Positions 42,436 through 51,981 are shown, numbered from the stretch's first letter. The stretch: DNA of 64,000 bases from Ralstonia soli (GCF_023955655.1 NZ_JAMXHT010000002.1:1-64000); one strand, 5' to 3'. The notes: generated by a model not told the origin, from the letters alone. Numbers and translations are program-made.

Positions 42436-43688
42436 CTGGCAAATCAAAGGTTGAGAAGAGCATGACTTCAGTCGATTGCAGCGCTCCGGAAACGAGCGAA
42501 GCCGCGCTGCGCGAAGCCGTGGCAGCGTGGATGGCGGAACATCTGACAGGTGAATTCGCCTGCCTGAAGCATCGCGGCGGGCCGGGAGATGAAGAAGCGT
42601 TTCCCGAGCTGCGCAAGGCCTGGGAGCGCAAGCTGGCCGAAGGCGGCTGGACCTGCGTGGGCTGGCCCGAGGCGCACGGCGGACGCAATCTCTCGGTGAT
42701 GGAGCAGGTGGCCTTCCAGGAGGAATACGCGCGTGCCGGCGGCCCGGGCCGCATGGGCCACATCGGCGAAGGCTTGATCGGCCCTACGCTCATCGCCTAC
42801 GGCACCGAAGACCAGAAGGCGCGCTTCCTGCCGGGCATCCGCAACGGCACCGAACTCTGGTGCCAGGGCTATTCGGAACCGGGCGCCGGTTCGGACCTCG
42901 CCAATGTACGCACCCGCGCCGAGCGCGATCCGGCCACGGGTGACTGGATCGTGACGGGCCAGAAGGTGTGGACGTCGCTCGCGCACGAATCGGAATGGAT
43001 CTTCGTGCTGGCGCGCAGCGAGGCGGGCTCCCAGGGCAACCGCGGGCTGATCTTCCTGCTGATGCCGCTGGACCAGCCGGGCATCGAGATCCGCCCGATC
43101 CGCCAGATGGGCGGCGGTGCCGAGTTCAACGAGGTCTTCTTTGATGGCGCGCGAGCCAAGGCCGCAGACGTGGTGGGCGCGCCGGGCGAGGGCTGGCGCA
43201 TTGCCATGGCGCTGCTGGGCTTCGAGCGCGGCATCTCCACGCTCGGCCAGCAGATGCAGTTTGCGCATGAACTCGGCTGGATCGTGGACGCTGCGCGCGA
43301 GAACGGCGCATGGCGCGACCCGGTACTGCGGCGGCGCATTGCACGCGCCTGGTCCGGCCTGCGGGTCATGCGCTACAACGCGCTGCGCATGCTGGCCGGC
43401 GCGCAGGGCGCAGACAGCGGCACAGGAAGTGGCGCATTACAGCGCGAAGCGCTGATCTACAAGTACTACTGGTCCAACTGGCATCGGGACCTGGGGCAGC
43501 TTGCACTGGATGTGCTCGGCCCCGAGGCCAACCTCATCGACGAGACCAACACGCGCCGCACCCGCCTGCAAGGCATGGCGCTGTTCTCCCGCGCCGACAC
43601 CATCTACGCCGGCACCAACGAAATCCAACTCAACATCATCGCCGAGCGCGGCCTGGGCATGCCGCGCGAAGCACGGGGACAAGCATGA
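42432..43688 (+). CDS. Acyl-CoA dehydrogenase, flavin-binding subunit of a heteromeric pair
   Basis: This ACAD of about 418 residues has CQGYSEPGAGSDLANVRTRAER (about 142-163), KVWTSLAHESEWIFVLARSE, IRQMGGGAEFNEVFFD and the C-terminal FSRADTIYAGTNEIQLNIIAERGLGMPR. It overlaps the preceding degenerate ACAD by ATGA (42432) and the following SDR by ATGA (43685). An alternative start, ATG 42462 (MTSVDCSAPE), has a GAGAAGAG SD-like sequence and would give 408 residues; I cannot decide firmly between the two. It is the FAD-containing half of the second heteromeric dehydrogenase. Confidence 0.8.
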   Translation: MTGKSKVEKSMTSVDCSAPETSEAALREAVAAWMAEHLTGEFACLKHRGGPGDEEAFPELRKAWERKLAEGGWTCVGWPEAHGGRNLSVMEQVAFQEEYARAGGPGRMGHIGEGLIGPTLIAYGTEDQKARFLPGIRNGTELWCQGYSEPGAGSDLANVRTRAERDPATGDWIVTGQKVWTSLAHESEWIFVLARSEAGSQGNRGLIFLLMPLDQPGIEIRPIRQMGGGAEFNEVFFDGARAKAADVVGAPGEGWRIAMALLGFERGISTLGQQMQFAHELGWIVDAARENGAWRDPVLRRRIARAWSGLRVMRYNALRMLAGAQGADSGTGSGALQREALIYKYYWSNWHRDLGQLALDVLGPEANLIDETNTRRTRLQGMALFSRADTIYAGTNEIQLNIIAERGLGMPREARGQA

Positions 43689-44518
43689 ACACCATTTCCG
43701 ATACCACGCATTCCAACGGCGCGGCACAGGGCGTGCGCGCTGCGCCCGCCTACGTTCCTGGCCATGGCCTGCTGAAGGGGCGCAGCGTGCTGATCACGGC
43801 GGCCGCCGGGGTCGGCATCGGCTTTGCGGCGGCGCGCCGGTGTGTTGAGGAAGGCGCACGCGCGCTGATGATCTCCGACATCCACCCCCGCCGCCTGGAA
43901 GAGGCCGTCGCCAAGCTGCGCGCCGAAACCGGCCTGGAGGCCATCTACGGCCAGTTGTGCGACGTCTCCAACGAAGAACAGGTCCAGGCACTGGTTGCCG
44001 CGGCAGAAGAAGCACTGGGCGGCACCGACGTGCTGATCAACAACGCGGGCCTCGGCGGGTCGCGCCGCATAGTCGAGATGGACGATGCCGAATGGCTCCG
44101 AGTGCTCGACATTACCCTCACCGGCACGTTCCGGATGACGCGGGCGATGTTGCCGCACATGCAGTCGCGCGGGCGCGGCGCCATCGTCAACAACGCGTCG
44201 GTGCTCGGGTGGCGCGCGCAGAAGGAGCAAGCGCACTACGCAGCGGCCAAGGCCGGCGTGATGGCGCTCACACGCTGCAGCGCGATGGAAGCCGCCGAGT
44301 TTGGCGTGCGCATCAATGCGGTGGCGCCCAGCATCGCCTTGCACGATTTCCTGAAGAAATCGGCGCCGGCGGAGCTGCTGGAGCAACTGGCCGCACGCGA
44401 GGCGTTCGGGCGTGCCGCCGAAGTGTGGGAAGTGGCCAATGTGATGGTGTTCCTGGCCAGCGACTACGCCTCGTACATGACAGGAGAAGTGCTCCCGGTG
44501 AGCAGCCAGCAGGCATGA
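43685..44518 (+). CDS. Short-chain dehydrogenase/reductase of the HIP operon
   Basis: This 277-residue SDR has a 27-residue N-terminal lead (APAYVPGHGLLKGRS) before VLITAAAGVGIG, where the usual TGxxxGxG reads TAAAGVGIG (first Gly is Ala). Catalytic motif: NNASVLGWRAQKEQAHYAAAKAG. NNAG is intact (LINNAGLGG). The end GEVLPVSSQQA lacks the typical DGG. It is translationally coupled to the ACAD upstream. Similar SDRs with an N-terminal lead occur in actinobacterial HIP clusters. The likely role is hydroxyacyl-CoA oxidation; substrate not shown. Confidence 0.75.
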   Translation: MNTISDTTHSNGAAQGVRAAPAYVPGHGLLKGRSVLITAAAGVGIGFAAARRCVEEGARALMISDIHPRRLEEAVAKLRAETGLEAIYGQLCDVSNEEQVQALVAAAEEALGGTDVLINNAGLGGSRRIVEMDDAEWLRVLDITLTGTFRMTRAMLPHMQSRGRGAIVNNASVLGWRAQKEQAHYAAAKAGVMALTRCSAMEAAEFGVRINAVAPSIALHDFLKKSAPAELLEQLAAREAFGRAAEVWEVANVMVFLASDYASYMTGEVLPVSSQQA

Positions 44519-44560
44519 GGCCCGCGGCGGCTTGGGGTAGGGGCCGCTAAGGAGATAGGC

Positions 44561-45016
44561 ATGGCAAGGGTGTTTGATTCTGCTCAGGCAATTCTGGATG
44601 CAGTCGGGCAGCGGCTGGGCGAGAGCGCCTGGACAGAGGTGACGCAGGCGCAGATCAACGGCTTTGCCGATGCCACGGGCGACCACCAGTGGCTGCACGT
44701 GGATCCGGAACGCGCGGCCAACGGCCCGTTTGGTGCCTGCATCGCGCATGGCTATCTGACGCTGTCGCTGGTCAACCAATTCCTGCCCGAAATCCTGACC
44801 GTGGAAAACATGAAGATGGGCGTGAACTACGGCTGCGACAAGGTGCGTTTTCCGGCGCCGGTGCGCGTCGGTTCGCGCCTGCGCGGCGTGGGCGAACTCG
44901 TCAAGGCCGAAGCGCTGCAAGGTGGTGTGCAGGCCGTGGTGCGCATGACCGTCGAGGTCGAGGGGCAGGACAAGCCCGGTTGCGTGGCCGACACCATCAG
45001 TCGCTACTACTTCTGA
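44561..45016 (+). CDS. MaoC-like (R)-enoyl-CoA hydratase
   Basis: This 151-residue single-hotdog hydratase has the motif [24 protein letters not shown], with the Asp-His pair of the catalytic dyad, and [15 protein letters not shown], as in Rv0130/HtdZ-type proteins. It hydrates an enoyl-CoA in the R sense, linking the ACAD pair with a dehydrogenase and the following thiolase. ATG 44561 lies behind AAGGAGATAGGC. The steroid intermediate it acts on cannot be inferred from sequence alone. Confidence 0.75.
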   Translation: MARVFDSAQAILDAVGQRLGESAWTEVTQAQINGFADATGDHQWLHVDPERAANGPFGACIAHGYLTLSLVNQFLPEILTVENMKMGVNYGCDKVRFPAPVRVGSRLRGVGELVKAEALQGGVQAVVRMTVEVEGQDKPGCVADTISRYYF

Positions 45017-45038
45017 ATCCGAACTTTCGAGGACAAGC

Positions 45039-46244
45039 ATGAAAGAAGCCGTCATCGTAGCCGTGGCACGTACGCCCATCGGCAAGGCATTCCGCGGCGC
45101 ATTCAACGATACCGAGGCGCCGGTGCTGGGCGGCCACGTGGTACGCACCGTGGTTGAGCGCGCGGGCATCGACCCGGCTGAAGTGGACGACGTGCTGATC
45201 GGCGCGGCCGCGCAGCAGGGCACGCAGGGCTACAACCTGGGCCGCCTGTGCGCCACCGCAGCCGGCCTGCCCGACAGCGTGCCGGGCATGACGATGGACC
45301 GCATGTGTTCGTCGGGCCTGATGACCATTGCTACCGCCGCGAAGAGTATCCAGTGCGGCGAGGCCGACATCATCGTGGCGGGCGGCGTGGAGTCGATCTC
45401 GCTCACGCAGAACAAGCACAAGAACGCATATCGCGCGCAGTCCGAAGCCGTGCTCGCGCGCCAGCCGGCCGCCTACATGGCGATGATCGAGACCGCCGAA
45501 GTGGTGGCGCAGCGCTACGGCATCACACGCGCCGCGCAGGATGCCTATGCCCTGCGCAGCCAGCAGCGCACTGCGCAAGCGCAGAGCGAGGGCCGCTTCG
45601 ACGACGAGATTGTTTCGCTCGAAACCACGCGCGCGCTGTTCGACAAGACGGGCGCACAGACCGGCACCGAGCTCGTGCGCCTGATGCGCGATGAATGCAA
45701 CCGCGCAGACACCAGCGCGGAAAGCCTGGCCGGTCTCAAGCCGGTCTGGAGCGGCGGCCGCGTGATCGCGCAGGGTGAACACATCACCGCGGGCAATGCG
45801 TCGCAATTGTCGGATGGCGCGGCTGCGGTGCTGCTGATGAGTGCAGACGAAGCCAAGCGGCGCGGCCTGCGCCCGCTGGGGCGCTATCGCGGCATGGCGG
45901 TGGCCGGCTGCGCACCGGACGAAATGGGCATCGGCCCCGTGTTTGCCGTGCCCAAGCTGCTGGCGCGCCACGGCATGACCGTGAACGACATCGGCCTGTG
46001 GGAGCTGAACGAAGCCTTCGCCTGCCAGGTGCTGTATTGCCAGGACAAGCTCGGGATTCCGGATGACCGGCTCAACGTCAACGGCGGTGCAATCGCCATC
46101 GGCCATCCGTTCGGCATGTCGGGCGCGCGCATGAGCATGCACGCGCTGATCGAAGGCCGCCGGCGCGGGGTCGCGCATGCCGTGGTGACGATGTGTGTTG
46201 GCGGCGGCATGGGCGCAGCCGCGCTGTTTGACGTGCTGCCGTAA
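45039..46244 (+). CDS. Thiolase (acetyl-CoA acetyltransferase family), FadA5-like
   Basis: This 401-residue thiolase has [40 protein letters not shown] (active Cys), [23 protein letters not shown] and [12 protein letters not shown] (second Cys). It differs from the FadA6-like enzyme at 39136 in the active-site context (RMCSSGL against RQCGSSQ). With MaoC and the dehydrogenases it completes a beta-oxidation set, for side-chain or ring-remnant shortening. The FadA5 comparison is loose. The start is clear, with GAGGACAAGC before ATG 45039. Confidence 0.75.
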   Translation: MKEAVIVAVARTPIGKAFRGAFNDTEAPVLGGHVVRTVVERAGIDPAEVDDVLIGAAAQQGTQGYNLGRLCATAAGLPDSVPGMTMDRMCSSGLMTIATAAKSIQCGEADIIVAGGVESISLTQNKHKNAYRAQSEAVLARQPAAYMAMIETAEVVAQRYGITRAAQDAYALRSQQRTAQAQSEGRFDDEIVSLETTRALFDKTGAQTGTELVRLMRDECNRADTSAESLAGLKPVWSGGRVIAQGEHITAGNASQLSDGAAAVLLMSADEAKRRGLRPLGRYRGMAVAGCAPDEMGIGPVFAVPKLLARHGMTVNDIGLWELNEAFACQVLYCQDKLGIPDDRLNVNGGAIAIGHPFGMSGARMSMHALIEGRRRGVAHAVVTMCVGGGMGAAALFDVLP

Positions 46245-46334
46245 TCGGTACATCGCCGCAGGCACCGGAGGCACATGGGCCCGTCAGAGGCCGCCCCGGT
46301 TGTCCAGCAGCGGCACCCCTAGGAGGAGACAACG

Positions 46335-47303
46335 ATGAAGCAATGGATTGGCGTGGCCATGTCGGCAACCGTGCTGGCCACGGCTGCCTGGGCGTTCTCG
46401 CCCCGGCCCTTACCGGCGTTTGCGGCCACCACGCTGCGGCCGGATCAACTGCAGATCACCGGGCTTGCCCACGCAGGCAAGCGGCTGGTGGCCGTGGGCG
46501 AGCGCGGCAAGATTCTGCTGAGCGACGACCAAGGCGCCAGCTGGCGCACCGCCGCCGTGAGCATCGATCAGGGTTCGACCCTGACGCAGCTGGCCTTTGC
46601 CGATGACAAGAAAGGCGTTGCGGTGGGCCACAGCGGTTGGATCCTGCGCACCGAAGACGGCGGCGCCCACTGGCAGCAGGCCGCATTCGACGACAAGCAA
46701 TCGGACCCGCTGCTAGGCGTGTGGATGCAGCCCGGTGGCGCGTGGTTCGCCTTCGGCAGCTTTGGCCGCTTCCTGGTGTCGCGCGATCAGGGCGCCAGCT
46801 GGAAGGACGCAGCGGTAGACGCAATGCGCGACCGACATCTCAACGGCATGACGGGCGATGCCCAGGGCCGTCTGATGCTGGTGGGGGAGTCGGGCCTCGT
46901 ACTGCGTTCCGCAGACGGCGGCGCCCACTGGGAAACGATGCAGGTGCCGTACAAGGGCTCGCTGTACGGCGTGCTGGCACTGCACAACGGCACATGGCTG
47001 GCCTACGGGATGCTCGGCAACGTGTTGCGCAGCGATGACTTCGGGGCCACCTGGCAGGCGTCGGATGCCCAGGCCCATACGTCCTTCTTTGGCGGCGCGC
47101 AGCTGTCGGATGGTCGCATCGTGCTGGTGGGGCAGGGCGGCACGCTGGCCGTGTCGACAGACGACGGCCGCAGCTTCAAGCCGCAGACGGCGGACTCGCA
47201 GTCCCTCACCACGGTGGCCGATGTCGGCAATGCCCACCTGGTCATCGGCGGCGACGGCGGCATCAGCACGTTCGCACTCCCTCCTGGTGGCGTCAGCCGC
47301 TGA
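46335..47303 (+). CDS. Secreted YCF48/BNR-repeat beta-propeller protein
   Basis: This 322-residue protein has a signal peptide (MKQWIGVAMSATVLATAAWA, followed by FSPRPLPAFA). The mature part carries six Asp-box (BNR/YCF48-like) repeats: SDDQGASW, TEDGGAHW, SRDQGASW, SADGGAHW, SDDFGATW and STDDGRSF, forming a beta-propeller that should sit in the periplasm. AGGAGGAGACAACG precedes ATG 46335. It is followed 31 bp later by an RND/MMPL permease, and such pairs often accompany DUF1302/DUF1329 proteins in proteobacterial hydrocarbon or lipid degraders. The role, presumably assisting transport, is unproven. Confidence 0.75.
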   Translation: MKQWIGVAMSATVLATAAWAFSPRPLPAFAATTLRPDQLQITGLAHAGKRLVAVGERGKILLSDDQGASWRTAAVSIDQGSTLTQLAFADDKKGVAVGHSGWILRTEDGGAHWQQAAFDDKQSDPLLGVWMQPGGAWFAFGSFGRFLVSRDQGASWKDAAVDAMRDRHLNGMTGDAQGRLMLVGESGLVLRSADGGAHWETMQVPYKGSLYGVLALHNGTWLAYGMLGNVLRSDDFGATWQASDAQAHTSFFGGAQLSDGRIVLVGQGGTLAVSTDDGRSFKPQTADSQSLTTVADVGNAHLVIGGDGGISTFALPPGGVSR

Positions 47304-47334
47304 TCTTCCCTGATTCATTGCAAGCGAGCACGCC

Positions 47335-49809
47335 ATGACCCGCTCCCCTGATTTCCACCCTGCGGCTGCTGTCACCCCTGCGCTGACCCGCACGAGCCGC
47401 ATGGTCGCCTTCTTTGCACGCGCGCTGATCCAGTACCGCCGGTTGTTGCTGGTGCTGTGCCTGGCCATGACCGTGGCGATGGGCCTGTCGGCCACGCGCC
47501 TGCGGCTGGACCCGGGCTTCAACAAGATGATCCCGCTGCAGCACCCCTACATGCAGATCTTCACCAAGTACGCCAGCGCCTTTTCGGGTGCCAACACCGT
47601 ACTGGTCAGCCTGCGCTGGAAAGGTGAGGGCGACATCTACAACCGCGCCTTCATGGACAAGCTGCGGCACGCCACCGATGACGTGTTCTTCATCCAGGGC
47701 GTGGAGCGTCCGCGCGTGTATTCGCTGTTCACGCCCAACGTGCGCTACACCGAGGTGACCGAAGACGGCTTCCGCGGCGATGTGGTGCTGCCAGGCCGGT
47801 TCTCCGGCACGCCCGAAGAACTCGACCAGGTGCGCAGCAACGTGGCCCGCTCGGGCCAGATCGGCCGTCTGGTCAGCAACGACCTGAAGTCGGCTTTGAT
47901 CCGCGCCGAATTGAGCGAGGTAGATCCCGCCACCGGCCAGGTCATCGACTATTCGCGCGTGGCACGCGAGCTGGAAGCCATCCGCGCAAAGTTCTCCGGG
48001 CAGGACGTCGAGGTCAATATCGTCGGCTTTGCCAAACTGGTGGGCGATGTGGAAGAAGGCATCACCAGCGTGATGATCTTCTTCGCCATCGCGTTCCTCA
48101 TCACCACGTTGATGCTGTATTTCTACACGCGCTCGCGCAAGACGACGCTGCTGGCACTGCTGGTGGCGCTGCTGCCGGTGGGCTGGCTGCTGGGCCTGCT
48201 GCCGCTGCTGGGGTATGGCATCGATCCGATGTCGATCCTGGTGCCGTTCCTGATCTTCTCGATCGGCGTGTCGCATGCGGTGCAGATGACCAACGCCTGG
48301 CGCCAGGAGGTAGTGCGCGGGCATGACTCGGTGGAGAGCGCGCGCGCGGCATTCAGCAAGCTGTTCGTGCCCGGCACGGTGGCGCTGCTGACCAATGCGC
48401 TGGGGTTCATGGTCATCATGCAGATCAAGATCGATATCGTGCGCGAACTTGGCATTACCGCTTGCCTGGGCGTGCTGCTGATGATCGTGACCAACAAGAT
48501 CTTCCTGCCGATCCTGCTCTCTTATACGCAGCTTGAGCCGAAGGTAGTCGAGGCAGGCAAGCGCCAGGTACAGCGTGGCGATGCCGGCGCGTCGATGTGG
48601 TCGAGCTTTGGGCGCCTAGCGCGCCGCGGGCCGGCGATCGGGGTGTTTGTCGTCTCGCTGGCATTGCTCGTACTGGGTGCAGTGCAGTCGCGCGCGCTCA
48701 AGGTGGGCGACATCGGCAACGGTGCCCCGGAGCTGCGTGCCACGTCCCGCTACAACCTCGACAGTGAAGCCATCGTGCGCCAGTACAACATCGGCGTGGA
48801 CGTGTTGACGGTGATGGTGGAGCCCAAGGGCTTTGACGACGGCTGCCTGCACTACCCGGTGATGAGCGCGGTGGAGCGCTTCGAGATGCAGATGCGTGGC
48901 GTGTCGGGCGTGCAATCGGTGGTGAGCGTGGCCTCGATGGGCAAGGTGGTGATCGGCGCTTTCAACGAGGGCAATCCGCGCTGGGAAGCCCTGCCGCGCA
49001 GCAGCGATGGCCTGAGCCAGGGCGCCAAGGCGTTCGACCCCGACAACGGCATGAACACGTCGAACTGCCAAGCCATCCAGGTGCTGATCTATACCGCCAA
49101 CCACGAAGGCGCCACCATCGCGCACATCGTCAAGGAGATCAAGGCATTCACGGCCGCAGACCAGACCCCGAACGTCGCATTCCGCCTGGCCGGCGGCAAC
49201 GTGGGTGTCATGGCGGCCACCAACGAAGCCGTGGAAGAGGCCGAGGTGACGATGCTGCTGGCCATCTTCGGGGCCATCACGCTGCTGTGCCTGCTGACCT
49301 TCCGCTCGTGGCGCGCGGTGCTGTGCATCATCGTGCCGCTGACGCTGGTGTCGATCCTGTGCAATGCGCTGATGGCACGCCTGGGCATCGGCCTGAAGGT
49401 CTCGACGCTGCCGGTCATCACGCTGGGCGTGGGGGTGGGCGTGGACTACGGCATCTACCTGTACGAGCGCCTTCAGCATCAACTGCGCGAAACCGACCAG
49501 ACACTGCCGCAAGCCTTTGCCGAGGCAATGCGCCAGCGCGGCACGGCGGCGCTGTTCACCGCACTGACGATGTGCATCGGCGTGGGCACGTGGGCGTTTG
49601 CGGCGCTCAAGTTCCAGGCAGACATGGGGATCCTGCTGGCGTTCATGTTCCTGGTGAACCTGTTCGGCGCGGCGCTGCTGCTGCCGGCGCTGGCCGCGTG
49701 GCTCGGCGTGGAGCAGGAGGAGCGCGCACGCGGTGCCCGTTCTTCCGTACACTCGGGCCATGTTGTCGGCGAGCTCAAGGCCGGCAAGCTCAATTCGGAG
49801 GTGGCATGA
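47335..49809 (+). CDS. RND superfamily (MMPL / HAE3-type) permease
   Basis: This 824-residue inner-membrane protein has two RND repeats. TM1 is at about residues 38-55, followed by a large periplasmic loop to about 240, a cluster of five TM helices (about 243-400), then TM7 (about 433-455), a second loop and a last cluster from about 640 to the end. The hydrophobic stretches VMIFFAIAFLITTLMLYFY and VTMLLAIFGAITLLCLLTF lead the clusters. It belongs to the MMPL group that moves lipids and hydrophobic molecules without a TolC-type partner. It sits in the TesB operon, so steroid uptake, export or envelope lipid adaptation are possible (inference). The tail overlaps the next start by ATGA. Confidence 0.8.
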   Translation: MTRSPDFHPAAAVTPALTRTSRMVAFFARALIQYRRLLLVLCLAMTVAMGLSATRLRLDPGFNKMIPLQHPYMQIFTKYASAFSGANTVLVSLRWKGEGDIYNRAFMDKLRHATDDVFFIQGVERPRVYSLFTPNVRYTEVTEDGFRGDVVLPGRFSGTPEELDQVRSNVARSGQIGRLVSNDLKSALIRAELSEVDPATGQVIDYSRVARELEAIRAKFSGQDVEVNIVGFAKLVGDVEEGITSVMIFFAIAFLITTLMLYFYTRSRKTTLLALLVALLPVGWLLGLLPLLGYGIDPMSILVPFLIFSIGVSHAVQMTNAWRQEVVRGHDSVESARAAFSKLFVPGTVALLTNALGFMVIMQIKIDIVRELGITACLGVLLMIVTNKIFLPILLSYTQLEPKVVEAGKRQVQRGDAGASMWSSFGRLARRGPAIGVFVVSLALLVLGAVQSRALKVGDIGNGAPELRATSRYNLDSEAIVRQYNIGVDVLTVMVEPKGFDDGCLHYPVMSAVERFEMQMRGVSGVQSVVSVASMGKVVIGAFNEGNPRWEALPRSSDGLSQGAKAFDPDNGMNTSNCQAIQVLIYTANHEGATIAHIVKEIKAFTAADQTPNVAFRLAGGNVGVMAATNEAVEEAEVTMLLAIFGAITLLCLLTFRSWRAVLCIIVPLTLVSILCNALMARLGIGLKVSTLPVITLGVGVGVDYGIYLYERLQHQLRETDQTLPQAFAEAMRQRGTAALFTALTMCIGVGTWAFAALKFQADMGILLAFMFLVNLFGAALLLPALAAWLGVEQEERARGARSSVHSGHVVGELKAGKLNSEVA

Positions 49810-50996
49810 GCGCACGCGCATTCACGCCGTGGCAACTGGCTGGCCTGACGCTGCCCAACCGGTTCGTCAAGGCCGCAACGTTTGAGGGCCGCACGCGGGG
49901 CGGCGAGCCGAGCGAATCGCTGGCGGCATTTCATGCCGGCATCGCCCGGGGCGGTACCGCACTCACGACGGTGGCGTACTGCGCCGTCGCGCCGGGTGCG
50001 CGGACCTTTCCAGACCAGATCTGCGTAGACGAGTCGACCCTGCCTGGCTTGCGTCGGCTGGCCGATGCCGTGCATGGCGCGGGTGGGCTGGTGTCGGCGC
50101 AATTGGCCCATGCCGGTTCGTTTTCACGCCTCAAGCGCCCGCTCGGACAGCGCTCGCGCGGGCCGTCGGTCACGCTCAATGACTACGGTCTGCTGGCGGG
50201 TGAGCCGATTGCTGGAGCGATGCGGCAGAGCGATCTCGACGCAGTGGTCGCACAGTACGCCGAAACCGCAACGCGACTGAAGGCCGCTGGTTTCGACGCG
50301 CTCGAAATCCACATGGGTCATGGCTACTTGCTGAGCCAGTTCATCAGCCCCGCAACCAATCGCCGGACCGACGCCTACGGGGGCAACCTCGTGAACCGCA
50401 TGCGCTTGCCACTGCGCGTGCTGGAGGCGGTGCGCGCAGCCGTGGGCAACGACATGCCGCTGATCGCCAAGCTCAATCTGAATGACGGGCTTCCCGGTGG
50501 CGTCTGCGTGAACAACAGCATCGAAGCCTGCAGACTGCTGGCCGCAGGCGGCATCAACGCCATTGAGCTGAGCGGCGGCTTTGTCAGCCGCTCGCCGATG
50601 TACCTCTTCCGCGGCGAGAGCCCGTTGCCGGAAATGATCCGCAACGAACGCAGCGCGATCTTCCGCTTCTTCTTCCGCCTGGCCGGCCCGAAGCTGTTTC
50701 CGTCGATGCCGTTCGAGCCGCTGTATTTCCTCGAGCAGGCCCGCCGTGTGCGGCAAGCCGTGGATGTGCCGCTGATCTACCTCGGCGGAGTCAGCAGTGG
50801 TGACGATGTGCGGCGTGTGCTGGACGAAGAGGGCTTTGATGCCGTCGCGCTCGGCCGGCCGTTGCTGCACGACGCGGGTTTTGTTGAACGGCTGCGCGCC
50901 GATGCGCGAGCGGTCAGCGGCTGCACGCACTGCAACCGCTGCGTGGGCTTGCTGGATGCGCCGGGCGGGGTCCGCTGCGCGCTTGTGCAAGCGTAA
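49806..50996 (+). CDS. Old Yellow Enzyme-family oxidoreductase with C-terminal Cys cluster
   Basis: This is a 396-residue FMN TIM barrel of the NADH:flavin oxidoreductase family: FTPWQLAGLTLPNRFVKAATFEGR, SAQLAHAG, the active-site pair His169-x2-His172 in ALEIHMGHGYLLSQFISPATNRRTDAYGG, and a C-terminal CTHCNRC motif (about 376-382). The Cys motif resembles the start of the [4Fe-4S] site in 2,4-dienoyl-CoA reductases and BaiCD-type enzymes, but the extra domains are absent. Unlike the OYE at 12431, its active-site pair is conventional. It ends the TesB operon just before a strong terminator. Possible role: reduction of a ring enone or dienoyl-CoA. Confidence 0.75.
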   Translation: MSARAFTPWQLAGLTLPNRFVKAATFEGRTRGGEPSESLAAFHAGIARGGTALTTVAYCAVAPGARTFPDQICVDESTLPGLRRLADAVHGAGGLVSAQLAHAGSFSRLKRPLGQRSRGPSVTLNDYGLLAGEPIAGAMRQSDLDAVVAQYAETATRLKAAGFDALEIHMGHGYLLSQFISPATNRRTDAYGGNLVNRMRLPLRVLEAVRAAVGNDMPLIAKLNLNDGLPGGVCVNNSIEACRLLAAGGINAIELSGGFVSRSPMYLFRGESPLPEMIRNERSAIFRFFFRLAGPKLFPSMPFEPLYFLEQARRVRQAVDVPLIYLGGVSSGDDVRRVLDEEGFDAVALGRPLLHDAGFVERLRADARAVSGCTHCNRCVGLLDAPGGVRCALVQA

Positions 50997-51041
50997 TACG
51001 TGGGGACGGCGCTGCGGCGCTCATCCCTCCGGTCCAGCGTA

Positions 51042-51077
51042 AAAGGGCCGCTCCGACATCCATCGGAGCGGCCCTTT
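51042..51077. terminator. Strong bidirectional terminator between convergent genes
   Basis: A perfect 15-bp stem (51042-51056 with 51063-51077) with a 6-base loop, flanked by A on the left and T on the right, lies between the Old Yellow Enzyme gene (+) and the SDR (-). It can act in both directions and marks the end of the long TesB operon. Confidence 0.85.
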
Positions 51078-51108
51078 CTCCTTGGGCTCGACTCAGTGGG
51101 GACAGCGC

Positions 51109-51945
51109 TCAGAAGTTGAGTCCGTTCCCGGTGATGACCGGCATGTTGGTCCACACGCCGCGTGCGTCGCGATACCAGCCTGCAGCCGCCAGCGCGCCAC
51201 CGTCTACGTGCAGCGTGGTGCCGCTGACCCAACCGGCCAGCGGGCTGGCCAAGTACAGCGCGGCACCTGCCGCATCTTCAGGCGTGCCGAAGCGCCCCAG
51301 CGGAATCCATTGCGACATCCGCTCTCGATGTTCCGGCGCGATCATGACTGAGAGCGGCAACTGCGGCGTCTCGGTCGATTCCGGTGCGATCAGGTTGACG
51401 CGGATTCCGGCGGGACCGAGTTCCAATGCCAGGCTCTTGGTGAGCCCGCTCAATGCGGCTTTGCAGGCCGCATACACGCTGCAATTGGGAATGGCGCGGA
51501 ACCCCTCGATGGACGACAGGCTGATGATGCTGCCGCCTGGGCCGTTGTGCCGCAGCAGCGGAATCATGGCGCGCGTGACCAGGAAGACCTGCTTCAGATT
51601 GACGTCATACAGGCGCTGGATATCGCTGTCTGTATAGGCCTCGAACGGCTTGGCAATCATCAGCGAATCGCCCACGTTATTGATCAGCACATCCAGGCCG
51701 CCGAAGCGCTCGTCCACGGCTTTCACGAGGTGCGCAACCTGATCGCCCTGCGTCACATCGGCTTGCACGATGACGTGGTCGACGCCGGCGGCGTCAAGCC
51801 ACGCACTCACGTCGGCGGCGCGCTGCGCGTTGACCTCTGCGATTGCCAGGCGCGCGCCGGCGCGTGCGAACGCTTCCACGATGGCGCGCCCGATACCCGC
51901 GCCGCCGCCCGTCACGAGCACTGTCTTGCCATTGAAATCGAGCAT
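51109..51945 (-). CDS. Short-chain dehydrogenase/reductase
   Basis: This 278-residue SDR begins MLDFNGKTVLVTGGGAGIGRA; ATG 51945 is supported by GAGGAGAC just upstream on the minus strand, and the longer open frame is not needed. Motifs: LINNVG (a variant of NNAG), SLSSIEG and VYAACK as catalytic residues, and VDGG. The C-terminal tail (AAAGWYRDARGVWTNMPVITGNGLNF) is extended. It is transcribed divergently from KshA2, with its own dyad site G about 64 bp upstream. Single-gene unit; substrate unknown. Confidence 0.8.
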   Translation of the reverse strand: MLDFNGKTVLVTGGGAGIGRAIVEAFARAGARLAIAEVNAQRAADVSAWLDAAGVDHVIVQADVTQGDQVAHLVKAVDERFGGLDVLINNVGDSLMIAKPFEAYTDSDIQRLYDVNLKQVFLVTRAMIPLLRHNGPGGSIISLSSIEGFRAIPNCSVYAACKAALSGLTKSLALELGPAGIRVNLIAPESTETPQLPLSVMIAPEHRERMSQWIPLGRFGTPEDAAGAALYLASPLAGWVSGTTLHVDGGALAAAGWYRDARGVWTNMPVITGNGLNF

Positions 51946-51981
51946 GCCGTCTCCTCGTTTTGATTTGCGTTGATTTCGCTG

